Source: Desulfosporosinus sp. Sb-LF
GTDB lineage: Bacteria > Bacillota > Desulfitobacteriia > Desulfitobacteriales > Desulfitobacteriaceae
NCBI RefSeq assembly: GCF_004766055.1
Contig: NZ_SPQR01000020.1
Span: 1-41,990 of the forward strand
DNA: 41,990 nt
Reading direction: 5' to 3'
Shown one piece after another: positions 7,723 through 19,729 of the stretch. The notes below the pieces were generated by a model. The model was not told the origin of the DNA. It saw only the letters and a program-made list of their open reading frames with translations, and made no database searches. Within the stretch, counting starts at the first letter, position 1. The number at the start of each line of letters is the position of its first letter. The translations under genes and the position numbers were made by a program.

Positions 7723-9684
7723 ATGAAAGTTGGAACGCTACAAAATAATCCAAAACAACAGAAAGGAAAGATTGCATTAGCTGGATTTGCTTTATTTTTT
7801 ATAATTACTGCTTTTTTACCTGGAGGATTTTTCGGGCAATCTATACAATGGACTCAGCAATATACCCCTGTAGCTAATAGTCTTACTGGTTCCGCACTTG
7901 TTGCAGTGCTTCCTCTCGTTATAATGTTTCTTAGTCTGGCCGTTTTCAAAAGAACGTCTCCCTTTTCGTGTGGTTTGGGTCTGATCGTTGCGTTGATTTT
8001 ATCAATTTTTGTCTGGGATATGCCAATAGGTATAGCATCAAATGCAACATTATATGGATTTATGCTAGCGCTAATGCCAATCTTATGGACGTTAACCTGC
8101 GCAGTCTGGGTTTACAATATGCTTGTAGACAGCGGACAATTCGAGGTAATTAAAAAGTCATTGGGTTATGTTACTAATGACCGTCGAATTCAAGTTATTC
8201 TTCTCATTTTTGGCTTTGGTACGTTACTTGAAGGTATATCGGCTTTCGGTGCTCCTATTGCAATTACTTCAGCTATGATGGTTGGTGTCGGCTTTCCTCC
8301 GATGACAGCGGCGGTTCTTTGTTTATTAGCTGACACAACTCCCTGTGCATATGGCACTCAGGGTACCCCGCTAGTAGTGCTTCAATCTGTAACAGGTCTT
8401 GATCTAAATTCGCTGTCGAGTATGATTGGAAGGCAAACCCCAATAACGACTGCCCTTTTTGCCTGTGTTCTGGTGTGTTTCTTTGCCGGTTGGAAAGGGT
8501 TTATAAAAATTTGGTGGGTTCCGCTAATTGCTGGACTTTCTTACGGAGTAACAGCTTTTATAGTGTCAAACACCGTTGGTCCATTTGTCGTTGATATTGC
8601 TGGAGCACTTTCAGCAATAGGTATTACCATGATCATCTGCCGTTTCTGGAGACCGGAAAAATTATGGTTGTTACCAAATGATGACCCGGATACACCGGCC
8701 AGATTCGAAGGCCAAAAAATGCCTTTGTCGAAAACCTTGCGAGCATGGTCTCCATATATTTTAATGATTGCTTTTATTAGCATTGTGAACACCTCATCCA
8801 CGATAAAGGCATTTGGTGTAAAAGTCAGTACTGTTAAGATACTGTGGCCAAATCTGCACCAAATGGTTTCAAAGGTACCTCCCGCAACTATAAACATCGA
8901 AAAATATAACGCAATCTGGGGTCCTTGGCCCTTGCTGACAGTTGGTGGTACACTGGTCTTTTTTGTAGGGCTTATTACCATTCTGGTTACCGGGATAGGT
9001 TTCCGTCGTGCAGCAAAGTCCTTTAAAACAACTGTCGTGCAGTTAGCTTCGGCATATGCAACAATCATGTTCATTCTTGGTATTTCACAAGTAATGAACT
9101 ACTCAGCTATGACCTATACCATGGGCATGGCCTTCGCTACAACCGGTTTTTGGCTCCCGATGAGTACCGCAATACTTGGTCTGCTAGGGGTCTTTCTTAC
9201 CGGTACGGATGCTGCATCAAATGCCTTATTTGGTCAAATGGTTGTTGTTTCCGCTGATCATTCCGGGCACAGCTCTTTACTGGCCGCCAGCACTCTGAGC
9301 TCCGGCGGTGTAATGGGCAAATCTTGTGCGCCTCAGGACCTCGCGATAGTAACGGCATCGGTAAATATTCCAGGAGCTGAAGGTGATATTATTCGCCGTG
9401 TTGTGTGGGTATCGGTTGTCTTTACGATTATCATCGGTGCAATTGCAATGATACAGGCCCATGTTTTCACTTGGATGATACCTGGTTACACGGCTATTGC
9501 TACAGTGGTTCATAAGACCTCGCCTTTGGTTCTATGGGGCTTTCCTATAATAGTAGGATCTATATTGGTACTAAGCTTGTACATGATGATCCGTCAATGG
9601 CAGGATAAAAATACCTTTTGCCCTGGTGGTGAAGGGAAGGTACGTAGAGAACCCCTACAACAGGGAAACATCCGTCAAGACTGA
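7723..9684 (+). CDS. lctP: L-lactate permease (LctP/LldP family)
   Basis: This 653-aa polytopic membrane protein has about 13-14 hydrophobic segments. Family signatures include GTLLEGISAFGAPIAIT near residue 165-181, GTQGTPL near 210, and the C-terminal stretch with LTGTDAASNALFG and SPQ/APQD-like loops. It imports lactate, the usual electron donor and carbon source of sulfate-reducing clostridia. The start ATG follows AAAGGGGG by about 12 bp. It is transcribed alone; no lactate dehydrogenase is linked. Together with the hydrogenase it fits a plasmid that widens electron-donor use. Confidence 0.9.
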   Translation: MKVGTLQNNPKQQKGKIALAGFALFFIITAFLPGGFFGQSIQWTQQYTPVANSLTGSALVAVLPLVIMFLSLAVFKRTSPFSCGLGLIVALILSIFVWDMPIGIASNATLYGFMLALMPILWTLTCAVWVYNMLVDSGQFEVIKKSLGYVTNDRRIQVILLIFGFGTLLEGISAFGAPIAITSAMMVGVGFPPMTAAVLCLLADTTPCAYGTQGTPLVVLQSVTGLDLNSLSSMIGRQTPITTALFACVLVCFFAGWKGFIKIWWVPLIAGLSYGVTAFIVSNTVGPFVVDIAGALSAIGITMIICRFWRPEKLWLLPNDDPDTPARFEGQKMPLSKTLRAWSPYILMIAFISIVNTSSTIKAFGVKVSTVKILWPNLHQMVSKVPPATINIEKYNAIWGPWPLLTVGGTLVFFVGLITILVTGIGFRRAAKSFKTTVVQLASAYATIMFILGISQVMNYSAMTYTMGMAFATTGFWLPMSTAILGLLGVFLTGTDAASNALFGQMVVVSADHSGHSSLLAASTLSSGGVMGKSCAPQDLAIVTASVNIPGAEGDIIRRVVWVSVVFTIIIGAIAMIQAHVFTWMIPGYTAIATVVHKTSPLVLWGFPIIVGSILVLSLYMMIRQWQDKNTFCPGGEGKVRREPLQQGNIRQD

Positions 9685-10280
9685 ATATCTAATGAAGAGC
9701 CTCCTGTTACTTAGTGACCGAATTCGGAGACTGACCTCGGAACAAAGGGAGGTAACGAACTACGTTGTCTGCCTAGAGTGAAAAGCCGCGGTGGCTAATA
9801 TTATACAAAGAATAGAGGGTCGGAACAAACAGTGTGCAAGCAAATATTTAGGTTAAGGATTAAACGAATACTGCAATGTAAGAATGGCCCCCCTATCGAA
9901 GGAGAGCCATTCTTATATTAGGGAAAGTCAAAATTTCGCAGAAAGTTAAATACAACTGTGATATGGATTCTTTCATCAATAGAATGATACTCCGGTATTA
10001 CGACGGCAAGGTTCTACATCCATTGAAGACCCAGCTCATAGGATGCAACCGAAAAAGGGATGAGAGAAGGGCCCTATAGGATAATACCTTGTTGAAGCAA
10101 AAGACCTTTGGACACTTGGGGGACTCTGGGAAACGCAGCCTACTTCGCTAGGTGCACACTCCGGTTTCTATCCCAACAAATCGGGACGATACTTGCAGGT
10201 GCGAAATGGCGGTTAAAGCAAAGAGTTATCATTATCACCCAACGCTGATACGCGACGACTTGATATGAATGGACACTCTT
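9685..10280. other. Intergenic region between converging lctP and gyrB
   Basis: No gene is seen. A 10-bp perfect stem pairs 9879-9888 with 9906-9915 around a purine-rich loop, but no T run follows, so it is only a candidate terminator for lctP. The remaining 360 bp show nothing recognisable; in particular no gyrA follows gyrB. Confidence 0.55.
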
Positions 10281-12276
<1,996 letters not shown>

Positions 12277-12517
12277 ATTTTAACTTCATCCTATTAATTA
12301 CAAGTGTTCTGTTATATCCTAAAATGTAATTTTTTGCATAATGTTTGTACTGAAATCGGCAATAATAAATGTCCTCTCATTGTAATAATTAATTTTTCTT
12401 TGTTTAACTTTCCAGGATCTCTCCTAATTTCTCAACTCAATTACTAGAGATATAAAGTTGTACATAAATTGATTGAATCATCTCTTTGAATCTTATGCCA
12501 ACTTTCTAAGTTTTATC

Positions 12518-12565
12518 AAAAAAGAGGTTTTCATAAGTTCCTGTACTTATGAAAACCTCTTTTTT
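12518..12565 (-). terminator. Terminator of the hyp operon
   Basis: A perfect 21-bp stem pairs 12518-12538 with 12545-12565 around a 6-base loop. A and T runs on the two sides make it work in both directions. It lies about 160 bp past the hypE stop and upstream of the gyrB promoter, separating the two minus-strand units. Confidence 0.85.
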
Positions 12566-12721
12566 TCATTTGCCAAATTTATCTTTATGGATGTCAACGC
12601 CAGGTACACAAGTTTTCAGGTGCTTTTTACATCATTTCCATTCCAGGGGCTCCACCCACCTTAGGCTGAATGTCTAAGATCAAGCACTCGGTGGTTAGAA
12701 GCATTACCATAGATCCATCTA

Positions 12722-13750
12722 CTAACATATCCTTGGCAAAACTGCACCCGCGAATAACTCCAAGCGCCTTGTCCCCCCAATGGCGGTTTTCAGTAACAAG
12801 TTTCCCTTTCCCGCCCGCACTTCTCCAATACAGCAGGACTGCCTACCTAGGGGGTGTTCACAGAGCTCGTTCATTATCTGTTCACACTCCTCGGAGTCTA
12901 CAACTATCAAAAACTTACCCTCATTTGCAAGATAAAGCGGATCAAGCCCCAAAAGGTCACATATTGACCTGACTTCGTTGTCTATCGGTAGGGAATTTTC
13001 ATTAAGGTAAAAGTCATGACCACAAGACAGTGCTATTTCTTTAAGGGCAGTTGCAACCCCTCCTCTAGTAGGGTCGCGCATAAACTTAACTCCCTTAAAT
13101 TTCTTTAACAATAATCCGATTATGTTACCAAGCGCGGCACAATCACTCTTAACACTAAAATCAAAGCCCTCTCTCTTTGCCATCACGGCCACACCGTGCT
13201 CCCCGATGCCCCCATTGATCAGAATCTTGTCACCAGGCGAGATTCTATGATAACCAAGGTTAGCCCAGGGCGGCAAGACGCCTAACCCCGTTGTATTAAT
13301 AAAGATACCGTCCAGGTGGCCCCTTTCAACAACTTTGGTATCGCCGGCTACCACCATTACTCCGGCTTCCTTTGCTGCCACCGACATAGAGTGGACTATT
13401 TGCTCTAACTGGTCTATTGGGAAACCTTCCTCGAGCATAAACCCTGTCGTCAGGTACTTGGGTACGGCTCCACTTACGGCTAGATCGTTTACCGTGCCAC
13501 ACACCGCCAATTTGCCGATATCTCCGCCGGGAAAAAAGACTGGGTTGACCACAAAAGAATCGGTAGTCATGGCTGGGGCACCATCCAAAACCGGCAGGCA
13601 GGCTGCATCTCCTTCCTTTTCCAGGATATCGTTTTTAAGGTTTCTAAAAAATATTTCATTAATTAATTCTTTGGTTAAAGCTCCCCCGTCACCATGGGAT
13701 AATAAAATCCTTTTCCCCTGGGCATCATATTTTTCCATCACCCTGTTCAT
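12722..13750 (-). CDS. hypE: Hydrogenase maturation protein HypE
   Basis: HypE dehydrates the carbamoyl group made by HypF on its own C-terminal cysteine to a thiocyanate and donates CN to the active-site iron via HypC-HypD. The 342-aa protein of the AIR synthase/PurM-like family shows LSHGDGGALT, DGAPAMTTDSFVV, GGDIGKLAVCGTVNDLA and the terminal PRIC with the required final Cys. The start ATG 13750 has AGGAGG upstream and lies 10 bp after hypD; a longer frame to 13792 would overlap hypD without a ribosome site. Confidence 0.95.
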   Translation of the reverse strand: MNRVMEKYDAQGKRILLSHGDGGALTKELINEIFFRNLKNDILEKEGDAACLPVLDGAPAMTTDSFVVNPVFFPGGDIGKLAVCGTVNDLAVSGAVPKYLTTGFMLEEGFPIDQLEQIVHSMSVAAKEAGVMVVAGDTKVVERGHLDGIFINTTGLGVLPPWANLGYHRISPGDKILINGGIGEHGVAVMAKREGFDFSVKSDCAALGNIIGLLLKKFKGVKFMRDPTRGGVATALKEIALSCGHDFYLNENSLPIDNEVRSICDLLGLDPLYLANEGKFLIVVDSEECEQIMNELCEHPLGRQSCCIGEVRAGKGNLLLKTAIGGTRRLELFAGAVLPRIC

Positions 13751-13760
13751 GCCACACCTC

Positions 13761-14867
13761 CTAATTATCGTCGTACTGGTAATAGGCTGCACAGGCCCCC
13801 TCGGAAGAAACCATACAAGGGCCTACCGGGTGGCAAGGGGTACATGTATTTTTAAATAAAGGACACTGAGGGGGCGAGATCCTACCTTTCAGTAAGTCTC
13901 CACAACGGCATTCGAGTACATTCCGTGAGGGCGGGGGCTCCACTGGATAACGGAGAGCTGCATCAAAAAGCTCATACGGGGTGGTTAACCCTAGGCCGCT
14001 TGAAGGTATTTTGCCTAAGCCCCGCCATACTGCATCAACAGGTTCGAAGCATTCTTTAACTGCAGTTAGTGCCAATTCGTTACCGTCTTCGGTAACGAGA
14101 CGTTTGTAAGCGTTAGCCACTAAGGGCTGCCCTAAAAATACCTGCCCCAACAATATTTCTAGACCCGCCAGAATATCAAAAGGTTCAAACCCTGTAACAG
14201 CAGCAGGAACGCCGTAATCCTGGGCGATAAAATCAAAAGGGCGACGGCCAGTTATAGCGCAAACGTGGCCTGGCAAAAGCAACCCGTCAAAGGTGCATTC
14301 CCGGTCTTCCAGCAATACTTTCAAAACCTGCGGCACTGTTTTATGCAAACTAAGCACCGAAAAATTTTTTACACCGTGGGCCATAGCTTCTTTTATACTT
14401 AAAGCCACGAGGGGTGTAGTAGTTTCAAAACCAACACCCAGCAAGACAACCTGTCTGTCCGGGTGCTTTTGGGCCAGAGTTACAGCCTCCAAAGGAGAGT
14501 ACATGATCCGTATGTCTGCTCCGGTTGCCCTTTCAATCTCCAATGACGAGACGCTGCCAGGAACCCTCAACATATCACCAAAAGTAGCAATGGTTACTCC
14601 ATTTAAGCGAGCTATTTCGATGGCTTTGTCGATATCTTCCTGGCAGGTAACGCAAACTGGGCAGCCGGGGCCGCTCTTCAACTCAAGCACTTCTTTGAGC
14701 AACCCGCGCAAACCGCTTCTAGAAATGGAAACAGTATGGGTACCGCAGACCTCCATAAAAACAGGGCGTTTCCCCAACCGGCTAGTGACCTTAAACGCCA
14801 GCTCAAGAACCTTTTCAACAGCCGCTTCGACCAAACCCGTATCCTTAAGACTCATAAGTACTGACAT
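13761..14867 (-). CDS. hypD: Hydrogenase maturation protein HypD
   Basis: HypD (368 aa) is the [4Fe-4S] scaffold on which the Fe(CN)2CO group is assembled with HypC. Signature motifs are MEVCGTHT near residue 38, GPGCPVCVT near 66, GFETTTP near 146, and a C-terminal cysteine-rich region with CRCGDLLKG and CTPCHPVGPCMVSSEGACAAYY. Its start overlaps the end of hypC by 23 bp, so translation is probably coupled. Confidence 0.96.
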   Translation of the reverse strand: MSVLMSLKDTGLVEAAVEKVLELAFKVTSRLGKRPVFMEVCGTHTVSISRSGLRGLLKEVLELKSGPGCPVCVTCQEDIDKAIEIARLNGVTIATFGDMLRVPGSVSSLEIERATGADIRIMYSPLEAVTLAQKHPDRQVVLLGVGFETTTPLVALSIKEAMAHGVKNFSVLSLHKTVPQVLKVLLEDRECTFDGLLLPGHVCAITGRRPFDFIAQDYGVPAAVTGFEPFDILAGLEILLGQVFLGQPLVANAYKRLVTEDGNELALTAVKECFEPVDAVWRGLGKIPSSGLGLTTPYELFDAALRYPVEPPPSRNVLECRCGDLLKGRISPPQCPLFKNTCTPCHPVGPCMVSSEGACAAYYQYDDN

Positions 14868-15084
14868 ACTCTATAAACTCCTTCCATACTTTGAGGCTTT
14901 CGCGGGCTTCGGCGAGATCAACCTTTCCAATTGCAAAACCGGCATGGATCATTACGTATTCACCCACACTCACTTCGGAAAGTAGAGAAATGTTTACACG
15001 AAGTTCAACCCCAGAGTTATCTACTATCGCCACGTTGTCATTCCTATCTACCAATAATACCTTCACTGGTACACCCAGACACAT
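14845..15084 (-). CDS. hypC: Hydrogenase maturation chaperone HypC
   Basis: HypC (79 aa) carries the iron-cyanide-carbonyl unit from HypD to the large-subunit precursor. The essential N-terminal Cys lies in MCLGVPVKV, and the small OB-like beta fold with LRVNISLL and VGEYVMIHAGFAI is intact. It overlaps both hypF (41 bp) and hypD (23 bp). Confidence 0.95.
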   Translation of the reverse strand: MCLGVPVKVLLVDRNDNVAIVDNSGVELRVNISLLSEVSVGEYVMIHAGFAIGKVDLAEARESLKVWKEFIEYVSTYES

Positions 15085-17389
15085 TTTCCCTACACCTCCA
15101 ATAACCGATCATTGCCTGCCCTAAGGACAGTCCACCATCATTTGTCGGGACATTACGATGACTAAACACCTCGTAACCTTGTTTAACTAAAAGATATTGG
15201 GTCATGATTTGGAGATAATGGTTTTGCCAACTACCGCCACTGAAAACCACCTTGTTAGGACCTCCCCGATTTCCAACCAGCTTTACCGATTCTACTACCA
15301 TTGCGATTACAGTGTCGTGAAAATGCCTAGCAACTGTGTTCACGGGAACACCTTTTTTGATATCCTCGATCACTTTTATAACCATTAGACCTGGATCAAT
15401 TATTCCTTCTCTAATCTCAAACGGGTAGGGAGAGTGTGATTTTGCCAAAAATTCGGCTTCTTTATCACTGTCTGGCCACGATACAAGATTACTCAGTTCT
15501 ACAGCTGCCTGACCTTCATAACTGATCGTATGGCAGATGCCCAGTAAAGCTGAAATCGCGTCAAAAAGCCTCCCGCAACTACCTGCCTGGGGGGAGTTCA
15601 AACCAGTTTTAACAGCCTTCCTGATAACCTCAATTTCCTTTACCTTTTCCTTGAAAATATCTTTTGCTAATAAATGTCCCTTTTCGCCGCCATACTTTAA
15701 AAGGTAAGACACTGCAGTCTTCCAAGGATTTTGCACGGCGTTGTCTCCCCCTGGAAGCTGAATATAATCTAAATGAAATTCACGCTCAAAATTAATATAA
15801 TCGCCCCTCAAAATTTCAAAGCCCCAGGAGTAACCATCCGTACCGTAGCCCGTACCGTCCAGGATTACTCCGATTACCTGCTCATTTAGATAATTATCGG
15901 CCATACACGAAGCTAGGTGGGCGTGATGATGTTGGACGGCTATGTGAGCAACTCCCTCAGCCTTTCGGGCTAACCCAGAAGATCGGTATTCAGGGTGAAG
16001 ATCAAAGACCACTAACTGTGGTTCAGCATTTATTAGGGCTTTAAAATTTTGCAAACTGTCTGTGTAATTTTGTTCTCCTTCAAGAGTACCAAGGTCACCG
16101 ATATGCTGGCTCACGAAAGCTTGCTTGCCCTTTAAAAGACAAAAGGTGTTCTTCTTATCACTACCCATGCCCAAAATTGCCAACGATTTTGTATCGTCAA
16201 CTGGAACATTGAGGGGCATCGGAACATACCCTCTGGAACGTCGGTAATACTGAGTTTTACCGGCCACTACACTTGCTACAGAGTCGTCACACCGGTTGAC
16301 AATCGATCGGTTGTGCCACAAAAAATAGTCAGCAATAAAACCCAAATTTTCTAAAGCCTCCCGGTTCTCAACACATAGTGGCATATCGCTGTAATTGCCA
16401 CTGGTCATTACCAACACCGGCGGTCCCTGGTCCAATAGCAAGATATGCAAGGGGGTATACGGCAGCATTACCCCCAGGGTGTCATGCCCCGGCGAAAGCT
16501 CCCGTGGAAGGGAATATCCATTATTTTTCTTTAAAATAACTATTGGCGATGCAGGCGAGGAAAGCAAGGAGACCTCCGCAGCACTTAACCTGCAATACTC
16601 AGCAGTTGTTTCCAAATTACGGCACATAACGGCCAGGGGCTTATGCGGCCTTTTCTTTAGGTGCCTTAATCTCCTCACGGCCTGTTCATTCTGTGCATCA
16701 CAGGCAAGATGAAACCCGCCGAGGCTTTTCAGAGCGATTATAGATCCCTCCTTCAATAACCCCTGGCAAGCTTCCAACCAATTCCCTGAAACCTTTTGAC
16801 CATGCCGATCAACCAACTCAACCTGCGGGCCACAGGCGGGACACGCTACCGGTTGGGCGTGAAACCGACGGTCAAGAGGATCAATGTACTCAACCGCACA
16901 ATCCGTACACATTTTAAAGATTTTCATCGATGTTTTTTCCCTGTCATAAGGCAACTGCCTGACAATGGTAAATCGCGGGCCGCAGTTGGTACAATTTGTA
17001 AAAGGATAACGATAATGGCGACTAGCTGAGTCATTTATGTTTTCTTTGCATTCGTTACAGATTGTGATATCCGGCGGAACCATGACTTTACCTTTCGACA
17101 GACCCATACTCTGAATAATTTCGAAATTTGAATAACCTTTTGGGTTAAGCTCATTTTTTTGAATCTTAGTTATCAGAGCCAGTGTCGGAACTTCCTCAAC
17201 AACCTCGATGGCAAACTGCCGCATTTCCTCCTTCAGGCCTTCCACCTCAACAACCACACCTTCTCCTGCGTTCCATACTCTCCCACTCAAACGATGTGAC
17301 TTCGCCAGTCGATAAACGAACGGCCGAAATCCCACCCCCTGAACAATCCCTTCGATTCTGAAAACTGTGCGACCCACGGAGTTTGCCAC
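15044..17389 (-). CDS. hypF: Carbamoyltransferase HypF
   Basis: HypF makes carbamoyl-adenylate from carbamoyl phosphate and ATP and transfers the carbamoyl group to HypE. The protein is about 781 aa. Domains in order are an acylphosphatase domain (IEGIVQGVGFRPFVYRLA), two zinc-finger motifs (CNEC..CTNCG and CTDC..CPACG), a YrdC-like domain in the middle, and a Kae1-like domain with HHHAHLASC. I choose GTG 17389, preceded by GGGGGTGA at a good distance, over an upstream frame beginning at 17419. Confidence 0.95.
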   Translation of the reverse strand: MANSVGRTVFRIEGIVQGVGFRPFVYRLAKSHRLSGRVWNAGEGVVVEVEGLKEEMRQFAIEVVEEVPTLALITKIQKNELNPKGYSNFEIIQSMGLSKGKVMVPPDITICNECKENINDSASRHYRYPFTNCTNCGPRFTIVRQLPYDREKTSMKIFKMCTDCAVEYIDPLDRRFHAQPVACPACGPQVELVDRHGQKVSGNWLEACQGLLKEGSIIALKSLGGFHLACDAQNEQAVRRLRHLKKRPHKPLAVMCRNLETTAEYCRLSAAEVSLLSSPASPIVILKKNNGYSLPRELSPGHDTLGVMLPYTPLHILLLDQGPPVLVMTSGNYSDMPLCVENREALENLGFIADYFLWHNRSIVNRCDDSVASVVAGKTQYYRRSRGYVPMPLNVPVDDTKSLAILGMGSDKKNTFCLLKGKQAFVSQHIGDLGTLEGEQNYTDSLQNFKALINAEPQLVVFDLHPEYRSSGLARKAEGVAHIAVQHHHAHLASCMADNYLNEQVIGVILDGTGYGTDGYSWGFEILRGDYINFEREFHLDYIQLPGGDNAVQNPWKTAVSYLLKYGGEKGHLLAKDIFKEKVKEIEVIRKAVKTGLNSPQAGSCGRLFDAISALLGICHTISYEGQAAVELSNLVSWPDSDKEAEFLAKSHSPYPFEIREGIIDPGLMVIKVIEDIKKGVPVNTVARHFHDTVIAMVVESVKLVGNRGGPNKVVFSGGSWQNHYLQIMTQYLLVKQGYEVFSHRNVPTNDGGLSLGQAMIGYWRCRENVSGCTSEGIIGR

Positions 17390-17464
17390 GAACTTCACCC
17401 CCAAATCCGTAATATACAACTCGTAAGATCTGTTCTACTGGTAATTCAACATATTTAATCAATA

Positions 17465-18139
17465 TTATATTACAGTTAAATTTCTCCTTTTTCTCCAAAT
17501 CATCCTACCTATTAATTGGCTCCAATCTTCTATACCCTCATCCTTTAGAGCAGATACTGGAAATATTTTTAAATTGCCATTTATTTTAAATAGTTCTTCA
17601 ACATATGACCCGAGATTAAAAACAGTATAAGGAAGCAGATCGGTTTTAGTGATAACAACTCCATAAGCCTCACGGAATGCCAGGGGATACTTGGCCGGCT
17701 TGTCCATGCCCTCAGTAACGCTCGATATAGTAATCTTATAATCATCCCCCAAATCAAACTCGGCTGGGCAAACGAGATTCCCCACATTTTCTATAATTAT
17801 AAGATCTAACTCGTCAAGCGGCAGTTGATTTAATGCATCCCCAATCATTTTCGCATCAAGGTGGCATGCTCCATGAGTATTAATTTGTACCACCTCCACG
17901 CCTGTCTTAGCTATTCTTTCAGCGTCATAGGTAGTGTAAATATCTCCTTCTATAACTGCAACACAAAATTTATCCGTCAGAAGAGGGAGGGTCTTTTCTA
18001 AAAGAGTTGTTTTACCAGCGCCTGGTCCACCTATCAAATTAACCATAACAACTCCCTTTCCCTCAAGAAGACGCCTATTAACCGCAGCTATTTCTTCGTT
18101 TGCCTTTAATAATTTTTCGGCTATTATGACCTTAACCAT
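17465..18139 (-). CDS. hypB: Nickel-insertion GTPase HypB
   Basis: HypB (224 aa) is a SIMIBI-class GTPase that, with HypA, delivers nickel to the large-subunit precursor. The P-loop GGPGAGKTT and the motifs VIEGD, ENVGNLVCPAEFDLG and KTDLLPY are present, as are the metal-site Cys and His in THGACHLD. There is no N-terminal His-rich nickel store. Start ATG 18139 overlaps the hypA stop (ATGGTTAA) and has AAGGGG upstream. Confidence 0.95.
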   Translation of the reverse strand: MVKVIIAEKLLKANEEIAAVNRRLLEGKGVVMVNLIGGPGAGKTTLLEKTLPLLTDKFCVAVIEGDIYTTYDAERIAKTGVEVVQINTHGACHLDAKMIGDALNQLPLDELDLIIIENVGNLVCPAEFDLGDDYKITISSVTEGMDKPAKYPLAFREAYGVVITKTDLLPYTVFNLGSYVEELFKINGNLKIFPVSALKDEGIEDWSQLIGRMIWRKRRNLTVI

Positions 18140-18494
18140 TTGCATTTTCCCCTTCCATGCCTTCAAATTTTTCTAATATGATATCCTTTCCCTCAATAAT
18201 TTCGATATCATTACCGCCACATTGCTCGCATGCAAATACTAATTCAGTGGAAGTATATTTATGTTCGCAAGAATGACATTGCATAATCGGATCTGTTTCA
18301 GCTATGACTAATATAGCCCCTTCTAATTCAGTCCCCTTCTTTATAACATTGAAACCGAATTCCAAAGCATGGGGCAGTGCCCCTGACAATTTTCCTACTA
18401 TAAGATTTATTTTGGTAACCTTGCTTACACCATTTCGTTTAGCATGTGCACGAACATTATCAAGCAGATCCTGGATTAGCGCTAATTCATGCAA
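18132..18494 (-). CDS. hypA: Nickel metallochaperone HypA
   Basis: HypA (120 aa) binds nickel with its N-terminal MHE and zinc with two CxxC motifs (CHSC and CEQC, about residues 72-93). The family requires His at position 2, which decides the start: TTG 18494 gives MHEL and lies 7 bp after GGAGG, whereas a TTG at 18500 would add two residues before the His. It is the first gene of the minus-strand operon A-B-F-C-D-E, convergent with the structural genes only in the sense that the two units are coded on opposite strands. Confidence 0.93.
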   Translation of the reverse strand: MHELALIQDLLDNVRAHAKRNGVSKVTKINLIVGKLSGALPHALEFGFNVIKKGTELEGAILVIAETDPIMQCHSCEHKYTSTELVFACEQCGGNDIEIIEGKDIILEKFEGMEGENANG

Positions 18495-18709
18495 TTGCAA
18501 ACCTCCCTTCCAAAGAGGATTCTGAGATACAGTTCTCCTTTATTCAAACTGTATTTATGAGCTAATCCCCCAAATATCGGCAGATGCGGTACCCCCAAAA
18601 CTCTATACTTAATCGACTATGCTACATTTCTTCACGTTGATTAGATTTTCGGAATGGAATGCATCACATCCGATTTACATAGATTAATCAAGATTGCCCT
18701 TTTGTTCAT

Positions 18710-19429
18710 TTATATCAATATAGAACAACCAATAGCAGCAGTTAGTATTAGCGCAGCCTTATATATCAGGACAGTTGGAATAAATTTAAACAAATTGTTG
18801 CCAATTAAAAAACCTGCAAGGAGTGGTACTATATATCTAAAGGAGCCAAGATAGAGTGATGCATGGTAATGAAATCTGATCTGAATCAGAGCAAGGCTAG
18901 CTAGGCTAACAAGAAAAAAATATGTACTTAGACTTGCCCTGAATACATTTTTTTCATAACCCTGGTTTACACCAAAAAGAGTCACGGGGGGACCAGGCAT
19001 CCCAAAGCTGCTACTCAAAGCACCGCTTATTAGACCTATAACTAGGGCTGCCCATTTTTCTTCTTTTAATGGCTTCTTTAGATCAAACAGCAATGCTACT
19101 GCTGAGATAAGTGTTATCACTCCGATTGATTTCTTCAGGAATACTTCATTGCCAACTTGGATGATTAACAGGCCCAAGAAAATCCCGGGGATACTTGCGA
19201 CAAACATATTTTTTATCAAATCAAGACGGACATACTGCTTTGTGGCGGCAGTCATTAAAAAACATGAAACCGCCGTCATGACCAGCCCATATACCGCACT
19301 GATCTGAACTGGATGAAAGTGTAAAAATAGAGGTACAAGCATCACTGCGATACCAAAGCCTGTTATTGCCTGAAAAGTCGATGCTAGAAAAACCCCAATG
19401 AAGGAAATAATAATCCAATTTTCTGTCAA
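18710..19429 (-). CDS. TauE/SafE (TSUP) family membrane permease
   Basis: This 239-aa protein has about seven to eight membrane segments in the two-fold repeated pattern of the TSUP family, with the motif pairs ATGFGIAVMLVPL-like (residues 20-34, TFQAITGFG) and GALSSSFGMPGPPVTLF (about 155-171). Members move sulfite, sulfonates or other organic anions. A role in sulfur traffic would suit a sulfate reducer, but the substrate cannot be read from sequence. The start TTG 19429 has only a weak ribosome site. Confidence 0.8.
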   Translation of the reverse strand: MTENWIIISFIGVFLASTFQAITGFGIAVMLVPLFLHFHPVQISAVYGLVMTAVSCFLMTAATKQYVRLDLIKNMFVASIPGIFLGLLIIQVGNEVFLKKSIGVITLISAVALLFDLKKPLKEEKWAALVIGLISGALSSSFGMPGPPVTLFGVNQGYEKNVFRASLSTYFFLVSLASLALIQIRFHYHASLYLGSFRYIVPLLAGFLIGNNLFKFIPTVLIYKAALILTAAIGCSILI

Positions 19430-19509
19430 ACTGCTTCACCAGAATTCTTATTTATATTGTCTTCATAATATAAATTATTTCATACATCGATCTTTCGTTA
19501 CGGTGTCTT

Positions 19510-19704
19510 CTAACTGTCCTGTTGCATTAACTCCTCCAGAGTTATACTGTGATAAGTACAAATAGCATTCAACTTAGCCATAAATGCCTTCTGCTCAGAT
19601 ATACTTTCCATCTCAGTAGTAAGGCCTTTCATCCACTTGACGATATAATCTCTTTCCCTCGCTCTAGTATCTTCTTCAGTCTCAACTTCAATATTAGTTT
19701 CCAA
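19510..19704 (-). CDS. Small protein of unknown function
   Basis: This roughly 64-aa acidic protein is rich in Glu and Arg and predicted helical (EEDTRARERD, KGLTTEMES). I choose TTG 19704, about 6 bp after AAAGGGTGA; the frame runs further upstream but that part overlaps the gene at 19730-20146 in another frame. The two genes probably form one transcript. The family is not recognised. Confidence 0.5.
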   Translation of the reverse strand: METNIEVETEEDTRARERDYIVKWMKGLTTEMESISEQKAFMAKLNAICTYHSITLEELMQQDS

Positions 19705-19729
19705 CAAAATCACCCTTTCAGTTTTTATT